From Desulfofustis sp. (lineage in GTDB: Bacteria; Desulfobacterota; Desulfobulbia; Desulfobulbales; Desulfocapsaceae), in assembly GCA_022340565.1 (NCBI GenBank), contig JAJDNR010000050.1, positions 1 to 55,339 of the forward strand: DNA of 55,339 bases. Reading direction: 5' to 3'. Positions 24,332 through 34,506 of the stretch are shown piece by piece. Made by a program: the position numbers and the translations under genes. The notes beneath the pieces are model-generated. The model ran no database searches. It was not told where the DNA came from and worked only from the letters and a program-made list of their open reading frames with translations. Numbering within the stretch: position 1 is the stretch's first letter; each line of letters starts with the position of its first letter.

Positions 24332-25479
24332 AGCGTGTAGGCCTCCGGGTCGGTGATCACCTTGACGACTTTTACCGTGCGCCCGTCCTCGACATCCCGG
24401 TGACCTTCAACGATCACGCGGTCGCCCGGCTCAAGTCCTTCGGTAACCTCGATCATCCATTTTTCCATGATGCCGGTCTTCACGTTCCGCTTTTCCGCGA
24501 CCCCGTCCTTCTCGACGAACAGGTACTGTTCATCGTTGCGGGAAATGATCGAATAGAAGGGTATGGCCAGGGCATGGTCACTCTGCTGTTTGACGATGTC
24601 CGCCCGCACGAACATGCCGGGCAGGATCGCATGATCAGGGTTGTCCAGTTCAAGCTCGAGGCGGTACAGACGGGCCATCGTCTCGGGGGACGAGGAGATG
24701 AAATAGCGCCTGCCGGTTACAATCCTATCGTCGAGTGCTTTGATATTGACGTCGACCGTGTCGAGTTTCCGCACTGCGGTTACATCCGACTCGGGGATGC
24801 CGATCACCGCTTTGACACGGTCGATCTGCAGGATTTCTCCGACCGGATCTCCAACGCCGAGAAACATGCCGATCTTCGCATCGAGCCGGCGCACCACCCC
24901 GTCGATCGGGGCGGTGATTGTGCATCGTTCATACATCAGTCTGGCATTGTCGAGATCGGCTTTGGCGGTCTGCATCCCGGTTTCACGGGCTTCCAGTTCG
25001 GCGGGGGGAATGACGCCTTTGGCGTAGACGGCCCGGTCCCGCTCGTAATCGGCCTTTGCCAGTCTGTAGGCCGCCTCTGCCCGGTCGAGGGCGATTCGGT
25101 AGTCATCCGACTCGATCCTGATCAGCGCGTCTCCCTTGGTGACCCAATCTCCTTCCCTGACCGCCACCTCGTCGACGGTGCCGGCGATCTTGGCCGTCAT
25201 GTCCAGGTTGGTCCAGGCCTCGATAGACCCGGGCAGGTTGAGACGGTTGCTGATGGTGGTCGGGCTCACCTGCATCACAACGGTGTTGACGGGCGGCCGC
25301 TCCTGTTTTACTGAAGCGTCCTGTTCCGCCTGGATCGCCGACTTCTTGTCGCTGATAGCCGAAAAGAGCACAACGATCATCACGGCCATGCCGAGAAGCA
25401 CGAAGCGGGGCATATTGTACCAGAAGAAAAAAACGATTTTGCCTCGCAAAGATGTCGGTTTTTGATAATCAGATGCCAT
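24328..25479 (-). CDS. RND periplasmic adaptor (membrane fusion protein)
   Basis: 383-residue HlyD/AcrA-type adaptor that links the inner-membrane pump to TolC. A short cytoplasmic end is followed by one transmembrane helix (about residues 30-47, FVLLGMAVMIVVLFSAI) rather than a lipobox. The biotinyl-lipoyl half motif AKIAGTVDEVAVREGDWVTKG comes next, then an alpha-helical hairpin (RAEAAYRLAKADYERDR...), the second half ITAPIDGVVRRLDAKIGMFL, and beta-barrel and membrane-proximal domains. The stop overlaps the pump start (4 bp). It follows tetR by 18 bp. Confidence 0.92.
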   Translation of the reverse strand: MASDYQKPTSLRGKIVFFFWYNMPRFVLLGMAVMIVVLFSAISDKKSAIQAEQDASVKQERPPVNTVVMQVSPTTISNRLNLPGSIEAWTNLDMTAKIAGTVDEVAVREGDWVTKGDALIRIESDDYRIALDRAEAAYRLAKADYERDRAVYAKGVIPPAELEARETGMQTAKADLDNARLMYERCTITAPIDGVVRRLDAKIGMFLGVGDPVGEILQIDRVKAVIGIPESDVTAVRKLDTVDVNIKALDDRIVTGRRYFISSSPETMARLYRLELELDNPDHAILPGMFVRADIVKQQSDHALAIPFYSIISRNDEQYLFVEKDGVAEKRNVKTGIMEKWMIEVTEGLEPGDRVIVEGHRDVEDGRTVKVVKVITDPEAYTL

Positions 25480-25497
25480 CTGTTCACCGGATTTTTT

Positions 25498-26097
25498 TTA
25501 TGGTTTGAGACCTTGAATGGTTTGGGTGACCATCACTTTCATCGCTTCTCCGATTTCCTCGGTGGGGATCATACCGGTGTACCAGCATGACAGCATAAGC
25601 AGATACACCGCATAGATGTGCCCGGATATGTGCAGCAGTTCGAGGTCCTTGCGGAGTTCCCCGCGGTCCTGGGCCCGCTGGTAAATGGGATAGAGCATGT
25701 CGAAGTAGTCATTCTGCACCTGAAAGTCCTCTTCGGCCAGCGGTTCCTGGGGAAAGACCTTCTCGTGCAGATAGACCCTGCCGAATTCCTTGTTTTCGGT
25801 GACGTACTTGAAATCAGCCATGAAGATGATCATCAGCTGCTCGATGAGCGGCATGTCAGGATTGGTTTTGGCCGCCAGCTCGCTTCTCGCAAATTCGAGC
25901 TGATCATCGCAAAACGCCTTGACGATGTCTCTTTTGGTCCGGAAGTAACTATAAACCGTCCCCTTACCGATACCGGCTTCTCTGGCCAGTTCCTCGATCG
26001 AGGTTTTGTCGAAGCCCTTTCTGGAGAACAGCCTGACGGCCGAATCGAGGATGCACTTTCGCGTTTTTCTTTTATTTTTTTCCCGTCTCGAGGTCAT
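25498..26097 (-). CDS. TetR-family repressor of the efflux operon
   Basis: 199 residues. The N-terminal TetR helix-turn-helix is clear: ILDSAVRLFSRKGFDKTSIE then AREAGIGKGTVYSYFRTKRD (about residues 16-60). The helical C-terminal ligand domain is variable. As first gene of tetR-adaptor-RND-tolC-radicalSAM it almost certainly represses its own operon by binding the CGACC-type sites around the promoter at 26229-26289. The inducer is unknown. GAGGG lies upstream of the ATG. Confidence 0.92.
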   Translation of the reverse strand: MTSRREKNKRKTRKCILDSAVRLFSRKGFDKTSIEELAREAGIGKGTVYSYFRTKRDIVKAFCDDQLEFARSELAAKTNPDMPLIEQLMIIFMADFKYVTENKEFGRVYLHEKVFPQEPLAEEDFQVQNDYFDMLYPIYQRAQDRGELRKDLELLHISGHIYAVYLLMLSCWYTGMIPTEEIGEAMKVMVTQTIQGLKP

Positions 26098-26228
26098 GAT
26101 AAGCCCTCACCCGATTGTCGGTCAGGGGCATTTCTGCCGATTCATCTGTAACGTTGTCGTTCGTGAGCGATAATATATGGAAATTGCAAAGATTGTATAG
26201 TTATTGGGGCAATACCGTGCGATAAATT

Positions 26229-26289
26229 CGACCGCGGTCGGAATAATAACAAAAAGTCGACCGGAGTCAAGAAAAAACCGACCACAGTC
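26229..26289. promoter_or_regulatory. Three TetR-type operator sites
   Basis: Three related sites on the plus strand: CGACCGCGGTCG (26229-26240, perfect palindrome), CGACCGGAGTC (26258-26268) and CGACCACAGTC (26279-26289), with consensus CGACCnnnGTC. Start-to-start distances are 29 and 21 bp; the second is two helical turns. They cover the start site, the -35 box and the upstream flank of the minus-strand promoter, as expected for autorepression. Confidence 0.7.
26243..26270 (-). promoter_or_regulatory. Promoter of the tetR-efflux operon
   Basis: Minus strand: TTGACT (26270-26265) - 16 bp - TATTAT (26248-26243), each 5/6. The predicted start near 26236 falls inside one operator copy (26229-26240), and a second copy overlaps the -35 box. 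Leader length is about 140 nt to the tetR ATG. Confidence 0.65.
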
Positions 26290-26298
26290 AATTTTTGA

Positions 26299-26328
26299 TT
26301 AACATAACTCAGATCAGCTCGTTATAAT
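26299..26328 (+). promoter_or_regulatory. Divergent promoter for ccdA-rarD
   Basis: Plus strand: TTAACA (26299-26304, 5/6) - 18 bp - TATAAT (26323-26328, perfect). The start near 26335 would give a leader of about 240 nt to ccdA. The third CGACC site lies 10 bp upstream of this -35, so the efflux regulator could also influence this promoter. Confidence 0.5.
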
Positions 26329-26572
26329 GGCCGCAAGGCAGACGTTTGGCCCTGGCCGGCCGGGCAGCTTATTGTCAATCGACCCGATCAGCAGAAACGG
26401 TGTTGTCAAGCGGTATGGATTGCCTTATGGTAGACCGGCTCACCGATCATGTTCAGTGACATGATGGGTAAAGCCAAGGGTGGTCGGTCGATCCGATACC
26501 GTGTCTTGCGACCCGTAAGCCGCTTTTCCAAGGGGGTGGTCGGGGATGCCAAGTTCAGCCGTTAGGTAATGT

Positions 26573-27325
26573 ATGGATATTCAGGTATGGCTCAGCGAAT
26601 TGATCGGTAACCTCGCCTCCATGCTGCAGCTTGGTTATGCCTTCGGCGCCGGGATGGTGGCCGCCGTGAACCCCTGCGGTTTCGTGATGCTGCCGGTCTA
26701 CCTGTCGCTCTATCTGGGTGCGGACGAGCAGCAGTTTGAACAGCGTTCCTGGTTCTTCCGCCTGGCCCGGGCAGTGGGCGTCTCCTCCATAGTAACGGCT
26801 GGTTTTGGCCTGCTGTTCGGGGTCATCGGCGTGATCGTCTCCGCCGGTGGATCGTTTCTGCTGCACCTCATGCCCTGGATTTCAATCATAATCGGCGCCG
26901 CCTTGATACTGCTGGGCATCTGGATGATGCTCGGCAGGCACCTGTCGCTCGACTTCATGACGGCGCTGTCGGCGCGTATCGGTGATCCCCGTGCCATCAG
27001 CGTCAAAGGCTTTTTTCTGTTCGGGCTCGGTTTCGGGGCCACGTCGCTGGGCTGCACCCTGCCGATTTTTCTGGTGGTGGTCGGCGGGTCGCTGACTGCC
27101 GGCGACTTCATGTCCGGTCTCATTCAGTTTCTGTTCTACATCCTCGGCACCGGCACCATACTCCTGATTCTCAGTGTCGCCATGGCATTCATCAAGGGCG
27201 GAGCAGTGGTGGCGCTGTTCAGAAAGATCATTCCCTACGTCAATACGATCTCCGGCATCCTGCTGATCCTTGCCGGCGGCTATATCTGCTATTACTGGTT
27301 TTCCAGCGGACTGTTGTTCCCATGA
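26573..27325 (+). CDS. ccdA: CcdA/DsbD-type transmembrane thiol-disulfide electron carrier
   Basis: 250-residue polytopic inner-membrane protein of the CcdA family, which passes electrons from cytoplasmic thioredoxin to periplasmic thiol proteins used in cytochrome c maturation. The two essential cysteines appear in conserved contexts: AAVNPCGFVMLPVYLSLYL in the first helix and GFGATSLGCTLPIFLVVV in the fourth. Six or so hydrophobic segments are visible. A periplasmic TlpA-like partner occurs at 48159, in another operon. The TGA overlaps the rarD ATG by 4 bp. Confidence 0.88.
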   Translation: MDIQVWLSELIGNLASMLQLGYAFGAGMVAAVNPCGFVMLPVYLSLYLGADEQQFEQRSWFFRLARAVGVSSIVTAGFGLLFGVIGVIVSAGGSFLLHLMPWISIIIGAALILLGIWMMLGRHLSLDFMTALSARIGDPRAISVKGFFLFGLGFGATSLGCTLPIFLVVVGGSLTAGDFMSGLIQFLFYILGTGTILLILSVAMAFIKGGAVVALFRKIIPYVNTISGILLILAGGYICYYWFSSGLLFP

Positions 27326-28230
27326 GAGGGACCCCGACACAGGCGGGAATGGCCGCGGCAACCGCGTCCTACTGTATCTGGGGCTTGCTGCCGATCTACT
27401 GGAAGCTGCTCGGCGAGGTTCCCCCGGTCGAGATTCTCGGTCACCGTATGGCGTGGTCCCTGCCGTTTACCATTTTCTTCGTGTTCATCTCCAGGCGCCA
27501 CCTGTCATCACCGTATCTCAGGGACTGGGCGATTCTCAAGCGTTCGCTGGCATGCAGTTCGCTGCTGGCGGCCAACTGGCTGATCTACATATGGGCTGTG
27601 AACAGCGGTTACATCGTGGAAACCAGCCTGGGTTACTATGTCAATCCGCTGGTATCGGTCGCTTTTGGCGTGATCTTTATAAAAGAGCGGCTGCGGTCTG
27701 GGCAGATCGGAGCCATCCTGCTGGCGGCAATCGGGGTGATCTATCTGACCTTCGGGTATGGCAGATTTCCTTGGATAGCCATGGCGCTGGCCATGACTTT
27801 CGCGACTTACGGGCTGCTGCATAAACAGACCAGGATAGCACCGCTGGAAAGCCTGCACCTGGAGACCTTGATATTTTTCATACCGGCGGTCGCGTTTCTG
27901 ATGATTCGCGGGCTGTACGGCACAGGTGCGTTTCTGCACGCGAAGCCGTCGGTGATGATAATGCTCGTCGGGACGGGGCTGGTGACGACTATTCCGCTGC
28001 TGCTGTTCGGCTACGCAGCTCAGAATATTTCCCTGTCGATGCTGGGAGTTCTGCAATATATCGCCCCGACGCTCAATCTGCTGATCGGCGTCTTCCTATA
28101 CCACGAAGAATTTCCAGCGAGCAGGCTGATCGGCTTCATGCTGGTATGGAGCGGGCTGCTTGTCTACATGATCGAGGGTGGGGTGCACAAAGTGCGGCAT
28201 AGCCGTTTGAGGCTGGGAAATCCGACCTGA
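27322..28230 (+). CDS. rarD: RarD-like EamA/DMT-superfamily transporter
   Basis: 302-residue inner-membrane protein with about ten predicted helices in two EamA halves. The N-terminal signature ASYCIWGLLPIYWKLLG and HRMAWSLPF are typical of the RarD subgroup, as is the C-terminal SMLGVLQYIAPTLNLLIGVF. RarD gave its name to chloramphenicol sensitivity in E. coli, but the natural substrate is not established. The start codon overlaps the ccdA stop, so the two are translated together. A terminator follows at 28367-28405. Confidence 0.88.
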   Translation: MRGTPTQAGMAAATASYCIWGLLPIYWKLLGEVPPVEILGHRMAWSLPFTIFFVFISRRHLSSPYLRDWAILKRSLACSSLLAANWLIYIWAVNSGYIVETSLGYYVNPLVSVAFGVIFIKERLRSGQIGAILLAAIGVIYLTFGYGRFPWIAMALAMTFATYGLLHKQTRIAPLESLHLETLIFFIPAVAFLMIRGLYGTGAFLHAKPSVMIMLVGTGLVTTIPLLLFGYAAQNISLSMLGVLQYIAPTLNLLIGVFLYHEEFPASRLIGFMLVWSGLLVYMIEGGVHKVRHSRLRLGNPT

Positions 28231-28366
28231 TACCACAAAAATCCACAAAAAAGGTGCCACCAGGATTACCAATGCGGCAAAGGGTGCTTATATTTGAGTC
28301 ACGAGGGTCTTTGCATGATGTGACGACAGGTCGACTCTTCTCTTCTTTCACTCCCTCTCTCCACCA

Positions 28367-28405
28367 GGCCTGAGGAGCATCATGCTGAGGCCCCAATTTT
28401 TTTTT
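28367..28405 (+). terminator. Terminator after rarD
   Basis: GGCCT (28367-28371) pairs with AGGCC and AGCAT pairs with ATGCT inside, giving an interrupted stem followed by nine T residues (28397-28405). The T run touches the folP stop codon on the other strand. It may serve the plus strand only. Confidence 0.55.
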
Positions 28406-29210
28406 ATGCCTGGTCGATCGCGGCCACAACCTGCAGCGCATGCCTGGTTGCAGCCACATCATGAACCCTCAGTATCGCAATACCTCGATGTGAACAGAGC
28501 GCCGACACAACGGCACTTATGGGATCACGATCCTCTGGGGCCAGCCCGGTGATATCGCCGAGAAACCGTTTCCGGGAGTGACCGAGCAGGACCGGGCGGC
28601 CCAGTTCAGAAAATCTCTCCAGGCTCTTCAGCAGCTGCAGATTGTGCGCCCGCGTCTTGCCGAATCCGATGCCGGGGTCGACGGTGATGCGGCCGGGATC
28701 AATGCCTGCCGCACCCATGAAATCGATCCGATCCCGGAGAAAGCCGATCACCTCCGAGACCACATCGTCGTAATGGGGATCGTCCTGCATCGAACCGGGG
28801 CTTCCCTGCATGTGCATAATGATGATATCATTGTCGCAGCCGGCCGCGACCCTGACCATCTCCGGGTCGCCGCGCAGGGCGGTGACGTCGTTGATGATGT
28901 CGGCGCCGGCGCCGAGGGCCTGCCTGGCCACCTCGGCCTTGCTGGTGTCGATCGAGATGGGAATGGAGGAAACGGAGCGGACCGCCTGGATTACCGGGAT
29001 GACCCGGGAGAGTTCTTCATTGACCGCTACCGGTCTGGCATACGGCCGTGTGGATTCGCCGCCGACATCGAGGATGTCGGCACCGTCGGTGATCAGCTTT
29101 TCAGCCTGTACCCGGGCCGCATCGAGGCTGTCGAATCTGCCGCCGTCTGAAAAGGAGTCAGGGGTGACATTCAAGATGCCCATGATCCGGACGGATCGGG
29201 CTGAGGTCAT
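28404..29210 (-). CDS. folP: Dihydropteroate synthase
   Basis: Joins 6-hydroxymethyl-dihydropterin pyrophosphate with p-aminobenzoate in folate synthesis; it is the sulfonamide target. The 268-residue TIM barrel shows GILNVTPDSFSDGG near residue 10, ILDVGGESTRP (about 46-56), IDTSKAEVA, DIINDVTAL, VDPGIGFGKT and GHSRKRFLG in the expected order. The ATG overlaps the ftsH stop (ATGA at 29210-29207), an ftsH-folP arrangement common in proteobacteria. Confidence 0.97.
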   Translation of the reverse strand: MTSARSVRIMGILNVTPDSFSDGGRFDSLDAARVQAEKLITDGADILDVGGESTRPYARPVAVNEELSRVIPVIQAVRSVSSIPISIDTSKAEVARQALGAGADIINDVTALRGDPEMVRVAAGCDNDIIIMHMQGSPGSMQDDPHYDDVVSEVIGFLRDRIDFMGAAGIDPGRITVDPGIGFGKTRAHNLQLLKSLERFSELGRPVLLGHSRKRFLGDITGLAPEDRDPISAVVSALCSHRGIAILRVHDVAATRHALQVVAAIDQA

Positions 29211-31165
29211 GGCGAAACTCCCGGTTCCTCCCGACCGCCGGGCTTGCTTTCCAGTGGTGCTTCGGAGACGTCTTGGCTGTTTTGCTCCGATGCGTTGACC
29301 CGCGTGGTAGGTGCGGTGATTTCAGGTTCAGCCGGTGAAACCGGTTTTTGTTCAAAGCTGTGCTGGTCCGGCCGGAGCTCAGCAAGAATCCGCTGGATGT
29401 CTTCGAGCACGATGGTTTCCTTCTCGAGCAGTTCATCCGCCATTCGTTTCAAAATGTCGCGGTGGTCTTCCAGCAATTCGACAACTTTTTGACTGGCCTC
29501 GAGGATGATTTCCTTGACTGCCAGGTCGATCTGCCGTGCCGTCTCCTCACTGAAGTCGCGGTGCTGGGCGATCTCCCGGCCAAGGAAGATCTGTTCCTCC
29601 TTCTTGCCGTAGGTCAGGGGACCAAGCTCATCGCTCATGCCCCATTCACACACCATCTTTCTCGCCAGCTCGGTCGCTCGCTCGAGGTCGTTGCCGGCGC
29701 CGGTGGTGATTTCGTCGAAGATGATCTTCTCGGCGACCCTGCCGCCGAACAGGATGCAGATCGAATTTTTCAGATACCCCTTGGAATGGGTGTACTTCTC
29801 GTCGATCGGCAGCTGCATCGTCAATCCCAGCGCCCGGCCACGCGGAATGATGGTGACCTTGTGGATCGGGTCGGTGTCAGGCAGCAGATAGGCGACCAGA
29901 GCGTGTCCCGCCTCGTGGTAGGCGGTGACCTCTTTCTCTTTTTCGGTGATGATCATCGAACGCCGTTCGGCGCCCATCATGATCTTGTCCTTGGCTTTTT
30001 CCAGCAGGGCCAGGGTAATTTCCTTGGCGCCCTCGCGGGCGGCCATCAGCGCCGCCTCGTTGATAAGGTTCTCGAGGTCTGCTCCAGAGAATCCCGGGGT
30101 GCCGCGAGCCAGGATTTCGTAATCCACATTGGCCGCCATCTTGGTTTTCTTGCCGTAGATCTCGAGGATTTTCTGGCGACCGCCGACATCGGGGATCGGT
30201 ACCACGACCTGACGGTCGAACCGGCCCGGCCTCAGCAACGCCGGGTCGAGCACGTCGGGGCGGTTGGTGGCGGCGACGATGATGACGCCTTCATTGGACT
30301 CGAAACCGTCCATTTCCACCAGCAGCTGGTTGAGGGTCTGTTCCCGCTCATCGTGTCCGCCGCCGAGACCGGCGCCGCGGTGGCGTCCGACCGCGTCGAT
30401 CTCATCGATGAAAATGATGCACGGTGCGTGCTTCTTGCCCTGAGTGAACAGGTCCCTGACCCGGGATGCGCCGACGCCGACGAACATCTCCACGAAGTCC
30501 GAGCCCGAGATCGAGAAAAACGGCACGTCAGCTTCACCGGCGATGGCCCTGGCCAGCAGGGTTTTACCGGTTCCCGGAGAGCCCGCCAGCAGAACTCCTT
30601 TGGGAATTCTGCCGCCGAGCTTGGTGAATTTATGCGGGTCCTTCAGAAAATCGATAATCTCCTCGAGTTCCTCCTTGGCCTCGTCGATGCCTGCGACATC
30701 GGCGAAGGTCACCTTGTTGGTGCCCTGTTCCATCAGGCGGGCTCTGGTTTTCCCAAAGGACAGCGCACCGCCTTTGCCGCCGCCCTGCATCTGGCGCATG
30801 AAGAATATCCACACGCCGATCAACAGCAGCATCGGGAACCAGGACACAAAGATGGTCATCAGCCAGTTTTCCTTCTGCGATTCCTTCACGGTGATGTCGA
30901 CCCCGGCCCCTCTCAGCAGCGGGATCAGTTCCGCATCGGTCAAGGGATAAATGGTCCTGAACGGGCGGCCGTCCTGAAGGGTTCCCGATATGGTGTCACC
31001 GTCGATGCGCACCCGGTTGATCGATTTGTTCTCGATCTTGGACATGAACTCGCTGTAGGTCAGCGATGAGATATTGCCTTGTGGTTTGTTGAACAGATTG
31101 AAGAGCAGGATCATGGTCAGACCGATCACCAGCCACATGCTCAGGTTTTTATAAAAGGTGTTCAA
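29207..31165 (-). CDS. ftsH: ATP-dependent zinc metalloprotease FtsH
   Basis: Membrane-bound AAA+ protease that degrades unassembled membrane proteins and short-lived regulators. The 652-residue chain has TM1 (about 9-26), a small periplasmic domain, TM2 (about 104-126) and Walker [11 protein letters not shown] (about 192-201). Walker B is [13 protein letters not shown], the second region of homology is [19 protein letters not shown], and the zinc site is HEAGH (about 416-420). A Glu/Thr-rich tail follows. It starts at TTG (31165) with GGGAGG 5 nt upstream; the next in-frame Met would cut TM1, so the TTG is preferred. It is followed by folP with a 4-bp overlap. Confidence 0.97.
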   Translation of the reverse strand: MNTFYKNLSMWLVIGLTMILLFNLFNKPQGNISSLTYSEFMSKIENKSINRVRIDGDTISGTLQDGRPFRTIYPLTDAELIPLLRGAGVDITVKESQKENWLMTIFVSWFPMLLLIGVWIFFMRQMQGGGKGGALSFGKTRARLMEQGTNKVTFADVAGIDEAKEELEEIIDFLKDPHKFTKLGGRIPKGVLLAGSPGTGKTLLARAIAGEADVPFFSISGSDFVEMFVGVGASRVRDLFTQGKKHAPCIIFIDEIDAVGRHRGAGLGGGHDEREQTLNQLLVEMDGFESNEGVIIVAATNRPDVLDPALLRPGRFDRQVVVPIPDVGGRQKILEIYGKKTKMAANVDYEILARGTPGFSGADLENLINEAALMAAREGAKEITLALLEKAKDKIMMGAERRSMIITEKEKEVTAYHEAGHALVAYLLPDTDPIHKVTIIPRGRALGLTMQLPIDEKYTHSKGYLKNSICILFGGRVAEKIIFDEITTGAGNDLERATELARKMVCEWGMSDELGPLTYGKKEEQIFLGREIAQHRDFSEETARQIDLAVKEIILEASQKVVELLEDHRDILKRMADELLEKETIVLEDIQRILAELRPDQHSFEQKPVSPAEPEITAPTTRVNASEQNSQDVSEAPLESKPGGREEPGVSP

Positions 31166-31278
31166 AAATGCCTCCCGATAATCTCTGTCCCTTTGATATG
31201 GCGTCTTTTTTGCAATAGGTGCTTACTCTAACGCATCTTTGAGCAATGTCGAGCGCACTCCTTTATTTATTGTAGTCA

Positions 31279-34200
31279 TCAGGCAAATTTTTGTACAGGC
31301 TTTACGCCGATACGACCCTCTTTGAAGGCTTTCATTGCACTGACGAATGCGGCAGCGCCGTTGGCGGTCGTCGTATAGGGGATATGCAGGTCTATCGCCG
31401 CCCTTCTGATCCGATAGCTGTCCTCGGTAGTGCGCCTCCCCAGCGAAGTGTTGATGATCCAGTTGATTTCGCCGTTGTGAAGCATATCCAGGATGTGCGG
31501 GCGGCCCTGGGATATCTTGTTGATCCGGTGACTGTCGATGTCATTGTTCAGCAGGTAATCGGTGGTGCCGACGGTGGCGAAAATCGTGAAGCCCATTTTC
31601 TTCAGATTCCGGGCGACCGGCACAATCGCCTTCTTGTCACTGTCCCGCACCGAGATAAAGACATTGCCTTTCTGGGGCAGCTTCGAGCCGGCGGCGAGCA
31701 GGGCCTTGCCGATCGCAATGCCGAGGTTGTCGTCGATACCCATGACCTCGCCGGTCGATTTCATCTCCGGGCCGAGCAGCGTGTCGACGCCGTCGAACCG
31801 GTCGAACGGGAACACCGCTTCCTTGACCGCCCAGTGGTCGATGTTCACTTCGCTCGTCAATCCGAGGTCTGCCAGACTCATGCCCATCATGATTTTAGTG
31901 GCGAGTTTGGCGAGCGGCACCCCGGTCGCCTTGCTGACAAACGGCACGGTCCGCGATGCACGGGGGTTGACCTCCAGCACGTAGAGCATGTTCTCTTTCA
32001 CCGCATACTGGACATTCATCAGGCCGATGACGCCGAGTTCGACGGCCATCGCCCTGGTGGCCTGCTCGATTTCCTCGATCATCTCCGCACGCAGGGAGTG
32101 GGGCGGCAGTACGCAGGCGGAATCGCCGGAATGGATGCCGGCCTCTTCGATGTGTTCCATGATGCCGCCGATGATCGTGGTTGATCCGTCGCAGATCGCA
32201 TCCACGTCGATCTCGATGGCGTCTTTGAGAAACTGGTCGATCAGGATGGGATGACCCTCGGCTGCCTCACCGACCATGTTCATGAAGTCCTTGATCTGCT
32301 CTTCGTTATAGGCGATCCGCATCGCCCGGCCGCCCAGCACATAAGACGGCCTGATCACCACCGGATAGCCGATCCGGCCGGCGGCATCGATCGCCTCTTC
32401 TTCGGTGAACACCGTGTCGTTGTCCGGCTGCCTCAGGTTCAGGATGCGCAGTAATTTCTGGAACCGTTCCCGGTCCTCGGCGCGGTCGATTGCGTCAGGC
32501 GGCGTGCCGATGATCCGGACGCCGGCCTTTTCCAATGGAACCGCCAGGTTCAGCGGGGTCTGTCCGCCAAACTGGACGATCACGCCGTGGGGCTCTTCCT
32601 GGTCGATGATGTTGAGCACGTCTTCGCGGGTAAGGGGTTCGAAATAGAGTTTGTCGGAGGTGTCATAGTCGGTGGAAACCGTTTCCGGATTCGAGTTGAC
32701 CATGATCGATTCGACGCCGATCTCCCGTAGGGCAAATGACGCGTGCACGCAGCAGTAGTCGAACTCGATTCCCTGGCCGATCCGGTTGGGGCCGCCGCCG
32801 AGGATGATGACCTTTTTCCTGTCGCTGCGGACGGCCTCGTTCTCCTGTTCGTAGGTGGAATAGCAGTACGGCGTGTAAGATTCGAACTCGGCGCCGCAGG
32901 TATCGACGAGCTTGTAGACAGGAGTGACGCCCGCATGCTTGCGAAGAGCCCTGATCCGTTCCTCCGAAGTACCGGTCAGATGCCCAATCTGCCCGTCGGA
33001 AAACCCCATCTGCTTGCAGCGGGTCAGAAAGTCGAAATCGAGCCGATCAACGCCCCGGGCGCTTATGTTCTGTTCGGTGTCGACGATCTGTTTCAGATTG
33101 TGGAGAAACCAGGGGTCTATGCTGGTCAGCTCGTTGATCCGATCAAGCCCCAGATCGCGCTTCAAGGCCTCGTAGAGGTAGGCAATCCTCCTGGAACTCG
33201 GCGTTACGAGCCCGCTTTCCAGATCCATCAGATCGAGGTGGCCAAGCAGCGCCTTGCCGTCTCCGCCGAACCCCAAACGCCCGATTTCCAAGGAACGCAT
33301 ACCTTTCTGGAACGCCTCCTTGAAGGTTCTGCCGATGGCCATGGTTTCACCGACCGACTTCATGGAGGTGGTCAGACAGTCCTCGGCATCGGGGAATTTC
33401 TCAAACGTCCAGCGGGGAATTTTCACCACGCAGTAGTCGATGGTCGGCTCGAACGATGCGTAAGTCTCCTTGGTGATGTCGTTGGGGATCTCATCCAGCG
33501 TATATCCGACCGCGAGCTTCGCGGCAATCTTGGCGATCGGAAACCCGGTGGCCTTAGAGGCGAGGGCGGAACTTCTCGATACCCGGGGGTTCATCTCGAT
33601 CACCATCAGTTCACCGTCCGCGGGGTTGACCGCAAACTGCACGTTGGAGCCGCCGGTCTCCACGCCGATTTCACGGATAATCGCGATGGCCGCATCGCGC
33701 ATGTCCTGATATTCGCGGTCCGTCAGGGTCTGGGCGGGAGCGACGGTGATCGAGTCACCGGTATGCACGCCCATCGCATCGACGTTCTCGATCGAGCAGA
33801 TGATCACCACATTGTCGTTGGAATCCCGCATCACCTCGAGCTCAAATTCCTTCCAGCCGAGCAGACTGCGCTCGAGCATGATCTCGCTGGTCATCGACAG
33901 GTCGAGTCCCTGTTTGCAGAGAGCCTCGAGTTCCTGGCGGTTGTAGGCGACGCCCCCGCCGGTGCCGCCGAGGGTGAAACTGGGTCTGACGATGATCGGG
34001 AAGCCGATCTCGTCACCGGCCTGCATCGCATCTAGGAGGTTGCGGACGATGGCCGATTCGGGAACCTTGAGGTTGATGTTGCGCATCGCTTCGCGAAATT
34101 CCTCGCGGCCTTCAGCCTTGTGAATCACGTCGATCTTGGCCGCCAGCATCTCCACCCCGTATTTCTCGAGAACGCCGGTCTCGGCGACCTTGATCGCGGT

Positions 34201-34491
34201 GTTCAGGGCGGTCTGTCCACCGAGGGTGGGCAGCAGGGCGTCGGGGCGTTCCTGCTCGATGACCTTGATCACCATTTCCGGTGTGATCGGTTCGATGTAG
34301 GTAGCGTCGGCAAGGCCCGGATCGGTCATGATGGTCGCCGGGTTCGAATTGATCAGCACCACCTCGTAGCCTTCTTCCTTCAGGGCTTTGACGGCCTGGG
34401 CTCCGGAATAATCGAATTCACAGGCCTGACTGATGATGATCGGGCCGGAACCGATGATCAGAATTTTCTTTATGTCGGTACGTTTGGGCAT
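31279..34491 (-). CDS. carB: Carbamoyl-phosphate synthase large subunit
   Basis: 1070-residue subunit that makes carbamoyl phosphate from bicarbonate, ammonia and two ATP for pyrimidines and arginine. Both homologous ATP-grasp halves are seen: the first opens [20 protein letters not shown] and has [12 protein letters not shown], the second has [19 protein letters not shown] and [11 protein letters not shown]. An MGS-like allosteric domain covers the last 130 residues ([17 protein letters not shown]...). It lies 15 bp after carA and is certainly co-transcribed with it. Confidence 0.98.
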   Translation of the reverse strand: MPKRTDIKKILIIGSGPIIISQACEFDYSGAQAVKALKEEGYEVVLINSNPATIMTDPGLADATYIEPITPEMVIKVIEQERPDALLPTLGGQTALNTAIKVAETGVLEKYGVEMLAAKIDVIHKAEGREEFREAMRNINLKVPESAIVRNLLDAMQAGDEIGFPIIVRPSFTLGGTGGGVAYNRQELEALCKQGLDLSMTSEIMLERSLLGWKEFELEVMRDSNDNVVIICSIENVDAMGVHTGDSITVAPAQTLTDREYQDMRDAAIAIIREIGVETGGSNVQFAVNPADGELMVIEMNPRVSRSSALASKATGFPIAKIAAKLAVGYTLDEIPNDITKETYASFEPTIDYCVVKIPRWTFEKFPDAEDCLTTSMKSVGETMAIGRTFKEAFQKGMRSLEIGRLGFGGDGKALLGHLDLMDLESGLVTPSSRRIAYLYEALKRDLGLDRINELTSIDPWFLHNLKQIVDTEQNISARGVDRLDFDFLTRCKQMGFSDGQIGHLTGTSEERIRALRKHAGVTPVYKLVDTCGAEFESYTPYCYSTYEQENEAVRSDRKKVIILGGGPNRIGQGIEFDYCCVHASFALREIGVESIMVNSNPETVSTDYDTSDKLYFEPLTREDVLNIIDQEEPHGVIVQFGGQTPLNLAVPLEKAGVRIIGTPPDAIDRAEDRERFQKLLRILNLRQPDNDTVFTEEEAIDAAGRIGYPVVIRPSYVLGGRAMRIAYNEEQIKDFMNMVGEAAEGHPILIDQFLKDAIEIDVDAICDGSTTIIGGIMEHIEEAGIHSGDSACVLPPHSLRAEMIEEIEQATRAMAVELGVIGLMNVQYAVKENMLYVLEVNPRASRTVPFVSKATGVPLAKLATKIMMGMSLADLGLTSEVNIDHWAVKEAVFPFDRFDGVDTLLGPEMKSTGEVMGIDDNLGIAIGKALLAAGSKLPQKGNVFISVRDSDKKAIVPVARNLKKMGFTIFATVGTTDYLLNNDIDSHRINKISQGRPHILDMLHNGEINWIINTSLGRRTTEDSYRIRRAAIDLHIPYTTTANGAAAFVSAMKAFKEGRIGVKPVQKFA

Positions 34492-34506
34492 GGTTTGCTG
34501 TGGTCT

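Larger units (their letters stand above)
26098..26572. other. Divergent control region tetR / ccdA
   Basis: 475 bp without a gene. The first 240 bp hold the two divergent promoters and three operators. The remaining part (26335-26572) is a long ccdA leader without a recognisable riboswitch, terminator or open frame. Confidence 0.6.

Noticed and set aside
29348-31069. 573-codon open frame on the plus strand
   Set aside because: Entirely antisense to ftsH, a certain gene; the His/Asp/Gly/Val-rich translation is typical of a shadow frame.
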